From NCBI GenBank assembly GCA_029060585.1, contig JAIDTS010000278.1, forward strand, positions 1 to 6,275: 6,275 nt of DNA, given 5' to 3'. A program made the translations under genes and the position numbers. Shown one piece after another: positions 1 to 4,973 of this stretch. The stretch's first letter is position 1, and every line of letters starts with the position of its first letter. Below the pieces are notes generated by a model that was given only the letters and a program-made list of their open reading frames with translations, did not search any database and was not told where the DNA came from. This DNA comes from Muribaculaceae bacterium. Lineage in GTDB: Bacteria; Bacteroidota; Bacteroidia; Bacteroidales; Muribaculaceae.

Positions 1-1368
1 CATAATTACCCAAAGGCCTGCATTATCTTTTCCTTCATGTCTTAATACTCCAATACTTTGCATAGTAGCTAAGTCTCGCTCAATGGTACGCTGACTCACC
101 GACAAAGTCTCCGACAGTTGACGTCCGGTTATTGTCGGAGACGTTTGTATAAGATTAAGTATTTTCTGTTGACGTTCAGTTAGTTTTGTCTCCGACATGT
201 CTCCGACATTATCTCCGACATGCGATATTTCGGAGGATGCAAAAATAGTGGTTTGAAATTGGGTTGGAGTGGACTTAAACACAGGTTGCAATTCATCTCT
301 GTATCCATCCAAAGCCTTTGTCTCTTTACGAATACGCAAAAGTCCACTACCTCGCTTTTCCATATAGTCCAATTGAGCCATTACATTAGCAAGTATTGGA
401 TTGCGTCTTTCGGAAGAAACATCAGCTATATCCAGGTCTTGAATAAGCGCACCATTATACATTCCACCGGGCGACGTTACGGTAATGCGATTGTCATAAA
501 TATCAAGATGCACCTCGCCTCCCATTACAGTATAATCACGATGGATAAGATGATTAACCATTGTTTCAAGAATAGCGCGTTCAGCATATTCGGGTTTGTT
601 TTTACGACCATTCGGTAGTTTTTCCCAACCTCTCTTTGTATTTGATTTCACAAAGTTCATCGCTTCACGCAACAATAGAAGGATATTCCCAGAGAACTCT
701 GCATCGTTGATAGCATCGTCCTTTTCCTGTCCATCCCACCGTGTACAGTATAAACGAGATTGCGCTAGTAGACAGTCATCGGTAAATAGTGCCCCTGCGT
801 TAGTAAGACATCCATTACTCCCAAGAAGCCCAAATGACAGAAGATATTTCTTATTCCACTCTTGGTTTGTGCGCGTTTTGAATGTATTTGCTAAAATTGT
901 GAATGATGACTCCTCTGATTTATAGTCTGTATTCAAAGAATCGAACGTTCTGTTTGAGCCCTTCAATACCAATCTAACCATTTGTTCAGGAGATGCAGGT
1001 ACACTTTCATCACCAACGCGAATAAAAGCAATATGCTGTCCATCACCGATATAATAATATGGTGTATAGTGACCGGCATAAACTTTCAGTTGCAGGGTGT
1101 CAAGGTCATTTATTCGTTGTGGAATCATCTCAACATCGGGCAAGGGATCCATGTAGTCACGAATCTTCTTGCTGATGGTTTCGCAAACACCCTGTACATC
1201 ATCGAGCCCCTTGATTACGCCATCATTGTCAATGCCAAAGAAAAGGGAACCTCCCAAACCATTGGCAAAGGCACTAACGCTTTTAAGCCAACTTTTGGGT
1301 TTTCTTTCCTCTAACATCAATTTAAAATCATACGCTGTGCATTCTGCAATCAGGGTCTCTAATTTCAT
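1..1368 (-). CDS. AlbA_2 / GHKL-ATPase / winged-helix protein (3' end cut by window)
   Basis: The minus-strand frame is open from ATG at 1368-1366 to the window edge, giving 456 residues and no stop. Residues about 8-60 form an AlbA_2 (Schlafen AlbA-like, formerly AAA_4) domain: an E-x4-DFK lead-in, then SAFANGLGG (32-40) and FFGIDNDG (43-50). Residues about 260-350 resemble the HATPase_c_4 domain: E267 and N272, HRDY (276-279), YDNRITVTSPGG (291-302), RNP (322-324) and EKRGSGLLRI (337-346). Residues 397-455 form a winged helix with a recognition-helix-like SVSQRTIERDL and a wing ending GLWVI. Relatives usually end soon after such a wing, so probably few residues are missing. The architecture matches predicted transcriptional regulators of COG2865; the substrate and biological role are not established. 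It lies on the 3' side of a tRNA-Phe, looks more A+T-rich than the lipid genes to the right, and is probably accessory. The start is the first in-frame ATG just before the AlbA_2 core. Confidence 0.85.
   Translation of the reverse strand, partial: MKLETLIAECTAYDFKLMLEERKPKSWLKSVSAFANGLGGSLFFGIDNDGVIKGLDDVQGVCETISKKIRDYMDPLPDVEMIPQRINDLDTLQLKVYAGHYTPYYYIGDGQHIAFIRVGDESVPASPEQMVRLVLKGSNRTFDSLNTDYKSEESSFTILANTFKTRTNQEWNKKYLLSFGLLGSNGCLTNAGALFTDDCLLAQSRLYCTRWDGQEKDDAINDAEFSGNILLLLREAMNFVKSNTKRGWEKLPNGRKNKPEYAERAILETMVNHLIHRDYTVMGGEVHLDIYDNRITVTSPGGMYNGALIQDLDIADVSSERRNPILANVMAQLDYMEKRGSGLLRIRKETKALDGYRDELQPVFKSTPTQFQTTIFASSEISHVGDNVGDMSETKLTERQQKILNLIQTSPTITGRQLSETLSVSQRTIERDLATMQSIGVLRHEGKDNAGLWVIM
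94..220. repeat. GTCTCCGACA repeat cluster inside the AlbA_2 gene
   Basis: The motif GTCTCCGACA occurs on the plus strand at 107-116, 188-197 and 199-208. It occurs with one mismatch (A first) at 211-220, as its exact reverse complement at 133-142, and as a degenerate copy at 94-104. The 11-mer TGTCTCCGACA is itself an interrupted palindrome (TGTC-TCC-GACA) and two copies abut exactly at 187-208. The spacing is 11 and then 12 bp, so copies fall in different reading frames: on the coding strand they give VGD, SET, SPT and SET. The repetition is therefore at the DNA level and not just a protein repeat. The cluster spans the linker and the start of the winged helix (residues about 383-423). Confidence 0.85.
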
Positions 1369-1422
1369 TCTTATGATGGGTTTTCCTATTTATTATCAAA
1401 AAAATTAACGCTAATTAAACTG

Positions 1423-1430
1423 CAAAATTA
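1423..1430 (-). promoter_or_regulatory. Possible -7 box for the AlbA_2 gene
   Basis: On the minus strand these bases read TAATTTTG, matching the Bacteroidota -7 consensus TAnnTTTG, about 55 bp before the AlbA_2 start codon. No TTTG is found at the usual -33 distance, so the promoter would be weak or factor-dependent. The surrounding DNA is so A+T-rich that a chance match is possible. Confidence 0.35.
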
Positions 1431-1440
1431 CTAAAAATCC

Positions 1441-1545
1441 ATGAGATATGGAAGGATTGGCTATGAATCGTTGATCTGTATTGCTTTGAACTTGCAAGAA
1501 ATGGGGTTTCCTAAAAATTGGAAATTCTTAGATGTTTGGAAATAG
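1441..1545 (+). pseudogene. Short ORF resembling the tail of an Abi_2-type protein
   Basis: A 34-codon frame starts with ATG at 1441 and ends with TAG at 1543-1545. Its C-terminal part reads LQEMGFPKNWKFLDVWK. An (M/L)GFPxNW...W ending is, as I recall it, typical of the extreme C-terminus of Abi_2 (AbiD/AbiF-like abortive infection) proteins. The rest of such a protein, which is normally several hundred residues, is absent upstream: a stop lies at 1432-1434 and the AlbA_2 gene's promoter region begins there. If real, this is the leftover 3' end of a deleted defence gene. It could equally be a chance ORF; the assignment rests on one short motif. Confidence 0.25.
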
Positions 1546-1583
1546 TGCTTTAGATATCTTAATCTGTCAAATATTGATATGGT

Positions 1584-1619
1584 GATAGATTAAACGATAG
1601 AATAAATGATAGATTAAAC
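1584..1619. repeat. Three tandem 12-bp repeats (GATAGATTAAAC)
   Basis: GATAGATTAAAC at 1584-1595 and 1608-1619 are identical; the middle unit, GATAGAATAAAT at 1596-1607, differs at two positions. A further GATAGATT occurs at 1701-1708, at the right arm of the inverted repeat. The iteron-like spacing of 12 bp is close to, but not exactly, a helical turn. The block could be a protein-binding array; nothing in the window identifies the protein. Confidence 0.8.
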
Positions 1620-1671
1620 TCCTTACAAAATAAGTATGGGGGTATTAATAAAAATATTTGAGAAAATATCG

Positions 1672-1721
1672 TTATAATCCCCCAAAAGTAGGTGAAATAA
1701 GATAGATTTGGGGGATTATAA
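1672..1721. repeat. 15-bp perfect inverted repeat
   Basis: The left arm 1672-1686 (TTATAATCCCCCAAA) is the exact reverse complement of the right arm 1707-1721, with a 20-base spacer at 1687-1706. The five C/G pairs in an A+T-rich setting make a stable stem if transcribed. No T-run follows on the plus strand (GCATATTTT is the closest), and on the minus strand the stem is followed by an A/T mix, so it is not a clear terminator. Another GGGGG at 1638-1642 could compete for the CCCCC arm. It may be an operator, an RNA stem, or the end of a mobile element. Confidence 0.8.
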
Positions 1722-1796
1722 GCATATTTTGGGCTATCTAAAAGGTTTTGACCATCCTTTTCTGGCCGTCCCCAATTCCTCTATCATTAGCAGGTA

Positions 1797-1916
1797 TCAA
1801 GACTCGGAAATGCTTGACAAGCCGTGTAAGATGGCGGTATTCTCCGCCAGTCCGACAACTCGCCCTAAGGAAGCGAAGCCCAGCGGACTTAAAATCTCTC
1901 AGTACGGCTTCTGAGA
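1797..1916. other. Hairpin-rich segment, possible structured RNA or decayed gene
   Basis: Several complementary pairs fall close together. TGGCGG 1832-1837 pairs with CCGCCA 1844-1849. GTCCG 1850-1854 pairs with CGGAC 1884-1888, enclosing TCGC 1860-1863 with GCGA 1873-1876. TCTCAG 1897-1902 pairs with CTGAGA 1911-1916. AAGCCGT 1819-1825 is fully complementary to ACGGCTT 1904-1910, which sits in the loop of the last hairpin, so a pseudoknot could form. I compared it by eye with tmRNA, RNase P RNA, SRP RNA and group II intron domain V and found no match. Which strand would be transcribed is unknown, and the alternative is an old coding remnant on the minus strand. Confidence 0.3.
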
Positions 1917-1987
1917 ACCAGTGTCGGGAAAAATTCAGCAAATTATGGTGTGGTGGTGACTAATGTGGTGACTTGGTGGGGTGTGGG

Positions 1988-2027
1988 TGAAAGAAAGACC
2001 GCTAACTCATTGAGAATTAGCGGTCTT
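1988..2027 (-). terminator. Rho-independent terminator of tRNA-Phe
   Basis: An 11-bp perfect stem (1995-2005 with 2017-2027) encloses an 11-base loop. Read on the minus strand, it is followed by TTTCTTTC at the base of the stem. The stem starts only three bases after the mature tRNA 3' end, which fits efficient termination of a single-tRNA transcript. Confidence 0.85.
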
Positions 2028-2030
2028 ATG

Positions 2031-2103
2031 TGGTGCCACCAGGAATCGAACCGGGGACACAAGGATTTTCAGTCCTTTGCTCTACCAACTGAGCTATGGC
2101 ACC
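2031..2103 (-). tRNA. tRNA-Phe (anticodon GAA)
   Basis: The 73-base minus-strand sequence folds as a complete cloverleaf: acceptor GGTGCCA with TGGCACC, D arm closed by GCTC/GAGC, anticodon stem AAGGA/TCCTT with loop CTGAAAA, five-base variable region, and a T arm with loop TTCGATT. The anticodon GAA lies at plus-strand positions 2068-2070, so it reads phenylalanine codons. The discriminator base is A and CCA is not encoded (the next bases are CAT), so CCA must be added after transcription. The T stem, CCCGG against CCTGG, has one C-U mismatch in its middle pair (2053 with 2041); every other stem position pairs. It is a single-gene unit with its own promoter and terminator. Confidence 0.96.
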
Positions 2104-2119
2104 ATCGTGGGTTGTTTTT

Positions 2120-2134
2120 CGGGGTTATTCCCCG
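2120..2134 (-). other. Hairpin in the tRNA-Phe 5' leader
   Basis: CGGGG 2120-2124 and CCCCG 2130-2134 form a 5-bp stem with a 5-base loop. It lies between the predicted transcription start (about 2138-2141) and the mature tRNA 5' end at 2103, so it would be removed with the leader by RNase P. It may keep the leader from misfolding with the tRNA; that role is inference. Confidence 0.5.
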
Positions 2135-2144
2135 TTTGCGAGTG

Positions 2145-2176
2145 CAAAGTTACTGCCTTTTTTTGAATTGTGCAAA
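2145..2176 (-). promoter_or_regulatory. tRNA-Phe promoter (TTTG-N20-TAACTTTG)
   Basis: On the minus strand TTTG (2176-2173) is followed after exactly 20 bases by TAACTTTG (2152-2145), matching the Bacteroidota primary sigma factor consensus. Transcription would start about 35 bases before the mature tRNA. Confidence 0.85.
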
Positions 2177-2314
2177 TTTTTTGGCAACTTTTTTAATATT
2201 TTTTTATCAATGAATATTTGAGAGAGAGGTTATGGCTTGTTAATTAATGAATTAATGTCAATTGCGTTTCTGAATCCATCAAATCCCAACTTAGTGCCTA
2301 AGCCAACAGCAACA

Positions 2315-2376
2315 AGACTGAAGACTCCAGACTGAAGACTCAAAATCGAAAACTCAAGACTGAAGACTCAAGACTT
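2315..2376. repeat. 14-bp minisatellite (AGACTGAAGACTCA)
   Basis: Units start at 2315, 2329, 2343 and 2357, with a partial unit at 2371. Units 1, 2 and 4 are identical over the first 13 bases, unit 3 (AAATCGAAAACTCA) is diverged, and the last stops at AGACTT. Within the unit, GACT recurs after 7 bases, so a shorter ancestral period is likely. The array ends five bases beyond the stop codon of the lipid kinase gene and would be transcribed as its 3' untranslated region. No hairpin plus T-run terminator is visible here. Confidence 0.85.
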
Positions 2377-2381
2377 GTTTC

Positions 2382-3344
2382 TCACTGCCGTGTCAGATAT
2401 CGCAGGTCGGAGATCATGTCTGCGAAGAAGGCCTGCACTGGCGTGATGATGGGTCGGAATTCCGGTTCCGTGCCGTTGCCGAGCACTTTAAGGCATGAAG
2501 GCTCGCAGTGAATGCTCACCTTGCGGCCTAAGTTCAGGGGCTCGCCGTCAATCTGGGCTGGGCCGTCTTTAAGGCGGATGATTTTGACCTTCTTTGCCTT
2601 GAAGGTATCCACATAGCGGTTACGGTCTATCTGTCCGCTCAGCAGGCCGATGCCTGCCATCGCCTGATGGATGATGGAGCCGTTGCGAATCACCGTCACA
2701 TCCAGCAGTCCGTCTGTCAGCGACGCTCGTGGCGCGATATAGGCGTTGTTGCCGTACTGAGGGGTATTACAAACCGCAATTAGAAGGGCTTCCTCCGTGT
2801 ATATCTCCCCGTCTATTTCAAGAGCGTAGCTGTCTGGAGTGAAATTGATGTATTCAAGAAGCGCGCTGCGCACGTATTGCATCTTTCCGCGCCGTTCGCC
2901 GGATGCGAACTTCTCAGTCACGACTGCATCGAATCCCATGCCGAACGTGCAGAAGAACGGTCGGTCGTCTGCCACTCCGCAGTCTACCGCCGTAGGACGG
3001 TTTTGTGCGATGATGTCGATAGCCGCGTCGAAGTCCATCGGCAGTCCGAGGGAGCGCGCCAGTCCATTGCCGCTACCGCAAGGGATTATGCCGAGAGCGG
3101 TGCCGGAATGCATCAGGGCTGATGCCACCTCATTCACCGTGCCGTCTCCTCCGGCCGCCACCACGATGTCGATGCCCTCCTCGGCAGCCTTGCGAGCCAG
3201 CTCGGCACCATGCCCCTTATATTGGGTATTGACTATGTCGAGGTCTATTCCGGCTCCCTTGAGGCGTGTGGAGGTCAGATTGCAGATTCCGTTCTTGTCG
3301 CGGGTCCCCGATATGGGGTTGATGAGCATAAGGGCGGAGGGCAT
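2382..3344 (-). CDS. Diacylglycerol kinase / YegS / LCB5 family lipid kinase
   Basis: The 320-residue protein belongs to the DAGK catalytic-domain family (YegS, BmrU, DgkB), which phosphorylates diacylglycerol or related lipids with ATP at the inner membrane face. It shows NPISG at 9-13, the nucleotide-binding GGDGT at 65-69 followed by NEV, and PCGSGNGLAR at 88-97. The second domain has GMGFDA at 135-140, DGLLDV at 211-216 and DGE at 266-268. Length and motif order are normal and no membrane segment is evident. The ATG at 3344 leaves eight residues before the first motif, as usual; M6 is a less likely start. The gene is divergent from psd/pssA, which suggests a role in phospholipid turnover, such as returning diacylglycerol to phosphatidic acid. 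The exact lipid cannot be read from sequence; sphingolipid bases are an alternative in Bacteroidota. Confidence 0.9.
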   Translation of the reverse strand: MPSALMLINPISGTRDKNGICNLTSTRLKGAGIDLDIVNTQYKGHGAELARKAAEEGIDIVVAAGGDGTVNEVASALMHSGTALGIIPCGSGNGLARSLGLPMDFDAAIDIIAQNRPTAVDCGVADDRPFFCTFGMGFDAVVTEKFASGERRGKMQYVRSALLEYINFTPDSYALEIDGEIYTEEALLIAVCNTPQYGNNAYIAPRASLTDGLLDVTVIRNGSIIHQAMAGIGLLSGQIDRNRYVDTFKAKKVKIIRLKDGPAQIDGEPLNLGRKVSIHCEPSCLKVLGNGTEPEFRPIITPVQAFFADMISDLRYLTRQ

Positions 3345-3404
3345 GACTTGTAAATTTCGCTTTTTTGTGGGTTATGAATTTAACATTTACTCCTGTTCGG
3401 TGCG

Positions 3405-3412
3405 CAAAATTA
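3405..3412 (-). promoter_or_regulatory. Possible -7 box for the lipid kinase gene
   Basis: The minus strand reads TAATTTTG about 60 bases before the start codon, matching TAnnTTTG. No TTTG lies at the expected -33 position, which would fall on the -33 box of the divergent psd promoter (3431-3434). If used, the two promoters would share this short region and could influence each other. Confidence 0.4.
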
Positions 3413-3430
3413 GCAAAAAAAACCGAAAGA

Positions 3431-3462
3431 TTTGCCTGTTTGGTGGATTTTTTATAAATTTG
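3431..3462 (+). promoter_or_regulatory. psd operon promoter (TTTG-N20-TAAATTTG)
   Basis: TTTG at 3431-3434 and TAAATTTG at 3455-3462 are separated by exactly 20 bases, the same geometry as the tRNA promoter. The start of transcription would be near 3466-3468, leaving only about 11-13 bases before the psd ATG. The leader is too short for a normal Shine-Dalgarno site, and none is seen. Confidence 0.75.
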
Positions 3463-3478
3463 CACCATATCACGCCAG

Positions 3479-4195
3479 ATGCGTGATGCGCATGCCTTGA
3501 AATATAAGATTCACCGAGAAGGGACGAATATTCTCATAATGCTGGCGGTAGTGCTGCTGGCCCTTAACATACCGGTGTGGCTCTTCCTGCCGCCATGGAT
3601 TCTTCCGTCAGTGCTGTCTGCGCTGTCGGTGCTCGTATATTCGTTCGTATTCAATTTCTTCCGTTGTCCGGCCCGTCGCTATAGAGGGCCCAGGAAGGAT
3701 ATGGTGGTCAGTTCCGTCGACGGAAGTGTGGTCGTTATCGAGCGCGCTATGGAGCGTGAGTTCATAAAGGGCGAGGCTCTTCAGATATCGGTCTTCATGT
3801 CGCCCTTGAATGTCCATGCCAACTGGTTTCCGGTGGAAGGACGCGTGACTTACGTGCGTCATCACTCCGGTCGCTTTTATTCCGCATGGCTTCCCAAGGC
3901 AAGTACTGAAAACGAGAGGTCTACAATCGGAATCGTAACTCCGGAGGGCCATCGCGTGACGGTGCGCCAGGTAGCAGGTGCTATGGCTCGCCGCATCGTG
4001 ACTTACGCCCGGGTAGGAGAGGAAGCGGAATTCGACGAGCACCTCGGCTTCATCAAGTTCGGCTCAAGGGTAGACATCTATCTTCCGGTGGATGCCGTTC
4101 CGCTTGTTAGGATAGGCCAGCGTGTGGTCGGCGACCAGACCCAGCTTGCTACTCTCCCCGGCTACAAAGCGGCTCCCCAAATGAACAATCAGTGA
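3479..4195 (+). CDS. psd: Phosphatidylserine decarboxylase proenzyme
   Basis: Psd converts phosphatidylserine to phosphatidylethanolamine, the last step of the main zwitterionic lipid pathway, at the inner membrane. The 238-residue sequence has the short archaeal/Bacteroidetes-type form. It starts with a basic KYKIHREG segment, then two hydrophobic segments (about 17-37 and 39-60) and NFFRCP. The catalytic part contains VDG (80-82), FMSPLNVHANW (106-116), HH-GR (128-132) and a long conserved stretch around WLPKASTENERS (137-148). The self-cleavage site is G195-S196 in KFGSR: cleavage yields a large beta chain and a small alpha chain whose serine becomes the pyruvoyl cofactor. The ATG at 3479 is the only one upstream of the conserved N-terminus. 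The gene is first in the operon, 40 bp before pssA, which supplies its substrate. Confidence 0.95.
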   Translation: MRDAHALKYKIHREGTNILIMLAVVLLALNIPVWLFLPPWILPSVLSALSVLVYSFVFNFFRCPARRYRGPRKDMVVSSVDGSVVVIERAMEREFIKGEALQISVFMSPLNVHANWFPVEGRVTYVRHHSGRFYSAWLPKASTENERSTIGIVTPEGHRVTVRQVAGAMARRIVTYARVGEEAEFDEHLGFIKFGSRVDIYLPVDAVPLVRIGQRVVGDQTQLATLPGYKAAPQMNNQ

Positions 4196-4235
4196 GCCTT
4201 GCGGGTATATCCATATGTAAATATAGAAATAACCC

Positions 4236-4961
4236 ATGAGTATCCTTAAGACAATAAGACATAACATACCCAACGGCATTACATGCCTCAACGTGCTATG
4301 CGGCACTATCGCGATCCTTATCGCGGCGCATCCCGGCCTTTATTATATGGGCCTTCTCTCGTGGCAATGGGCCTCGCTCTTCATCGTTCTTGCGGCAGTG
4401 GCTGATTTCTTCGATGGTTTCGCTGCCCGGATGCTTCGGGAGTGCCATCCCATAGGAGCGGATCTCGACTCTCTTTCCGACCAGGTGAGCTTCGGAGTGG
4501 CTCCGGCGGCTCTCATTGCGTTCAATCTGTGGGGCAACGTCCCGCTTTGGCTTGCCTTCTCTCCTGCGATAATTCCGGTTGCGACGGCAGTAAGGCTTGC
4601 CAAATTCAATGTAGACACGCGCCAGACGACGGGCTTCCTCGGAATGCCCGTTCCCGCCAACGCTGTTTTCTGGATCGGTTATGTGGCGAGCTACTTTGGC
4701 GGGGCCTACTGGCTCGCGTCGCCATGGGTGCTTGTCCCGGCATTGCTGTTTGTCTGCTGGCTGATGGTTTCGGAAGTGCCTATGCTGTCGTTGAAGTTCA
4801 AGACATGGGGCTTCAAATCCAATCTGGCGCGCTATTTGTTGATAATAGGGTCGGCGGTCCTTCTGGCCTGCTTTCAGTTGAGGGGCATGCTTTGGGTCAT
4901 AGTCTTCTATGCCGTCATGTCTTTGTTGTTTGGCCGCCGACAGTCGTCTTCAACCCATTAA
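4236..4961 (+). CDS. pssA: CDP-diacylglycerol-serine O-phosphatidyltransferase
   Basis: This integral membrane enzyme joins serine to CDP-diacylglycerol, releasing CMP and giving phosphatidylserine for Psd. The 241-residue protein carries the complete CDP-alcohol phosphotransferase signature D57-x2-D60-G61-x2-A64-R65-x8-G74-x3-D78-x3-D82, whose aspartates bind the metal and substrates. Downstream, RLAKFNVDTRQT (120-131) and GMPVPANA (136-143) are typical of the type II PssA subclass and separate it from phosphatidylglycerophosphate synthase. Several hydrophobic segments follow (about 16-31, 45-56, 89-118, 144-178, 200-232). The start agrees with the usual NIPNxxTxxN opening at residues 10-19. 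It follows psd directly and ends 12 bp before the next gene. Together the two enzymes form a complete CDP-diacylglycerol to phosphatidylethanolamine unit. Confidence 0.94.
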   Translation: MSILKTIRHNIPNGITCLNVLCGTIAILIAAHPGLYYMGLLSWQWASLFIVLAAVADFFDGFAARMLRECHPIGADLDSLSDQVSFGVAPAALIAFNLWGNVPLWLAFSPAIIPVATAVRLAKFNVDTRQTTGFLGMPVPANAVFWIGYVASYFGGAYWLASPWVLVPALLFVCWLMVSEVPMLSLKFKTWGFKSNLARYLLIIGSAVLLACFQLRGMLWVIVFYAVMSLLFGRRQSSSTH

Positions 4962-4973
4962 ACTCCTATTGCA

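Larger units (their letters stand above)
1369..1987. other. Gene-poor, repeat-bearing stretch between the AlbA_2 gene and tRNA-Phe
   Basis: No convincing intact protein gene is visible in these roughly 620 bp. The part from 1369 to 1725 is strongly A+T-rich and carries a promoter-like box, a short ORF of possible degraded origin, three tandem 12-mers and a long inverted repeat. From about 1740 to 1935 the base composition is visibly richer in G+C and has several potential hairpins. The minus-strand frame 1941-1738 is open for 67 codons, and the frame one base off is interrupted by a single stop at 1799-1797. Neither gives a family I recognise. From 1946 to 1989 the plus strand is almost only G and T. 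I see no second copy of the tRNA 3' end, so an att-bounded island is not demonstrated. Confidence 0.6.

Noticed and set aside
220..1408. Plus-strand ORFs of 79-132 codons across this interval
   Set aside because: They overlap, in antisense, the continuous minus-strand AlbA_2 frame with recognisable motifs; their products show no family features.
1819..1910. Group II intron domain V, suggested by AAGCCGT ... ACGGCTT
   Set aside because: The two halves are about 80 bases apart instead of the roughly 34-base compact domain V, and no GAAA-type internal loop or reverse transcriptase is present.
1738..1941. Minus-strand 67-codon ORF as a protein gene
   Set aside because: There is no recognised family, and it overlaps other open frames in a hairpin-rich segment; I keep it only as an alternative to a structured RNA.
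1..2030. CRISPR array
   Set aside because: The direct repeats found are 10-14 bp and tandem, without uniform unique spacers, and no cas gene is present.
1950..2213. Plus-strand 87-codon ORF
   Set aside because: It reads through the terminator, the whole tRNA-Phe gene and its promoter on the opposite strand.
2839..3486. Plus-strand 215-codon ORF antisense to the lipid kinase
   Set aside because: It is a GC-driven shadow of the kinase frame; the kinase has all expected motifs on the other strand.
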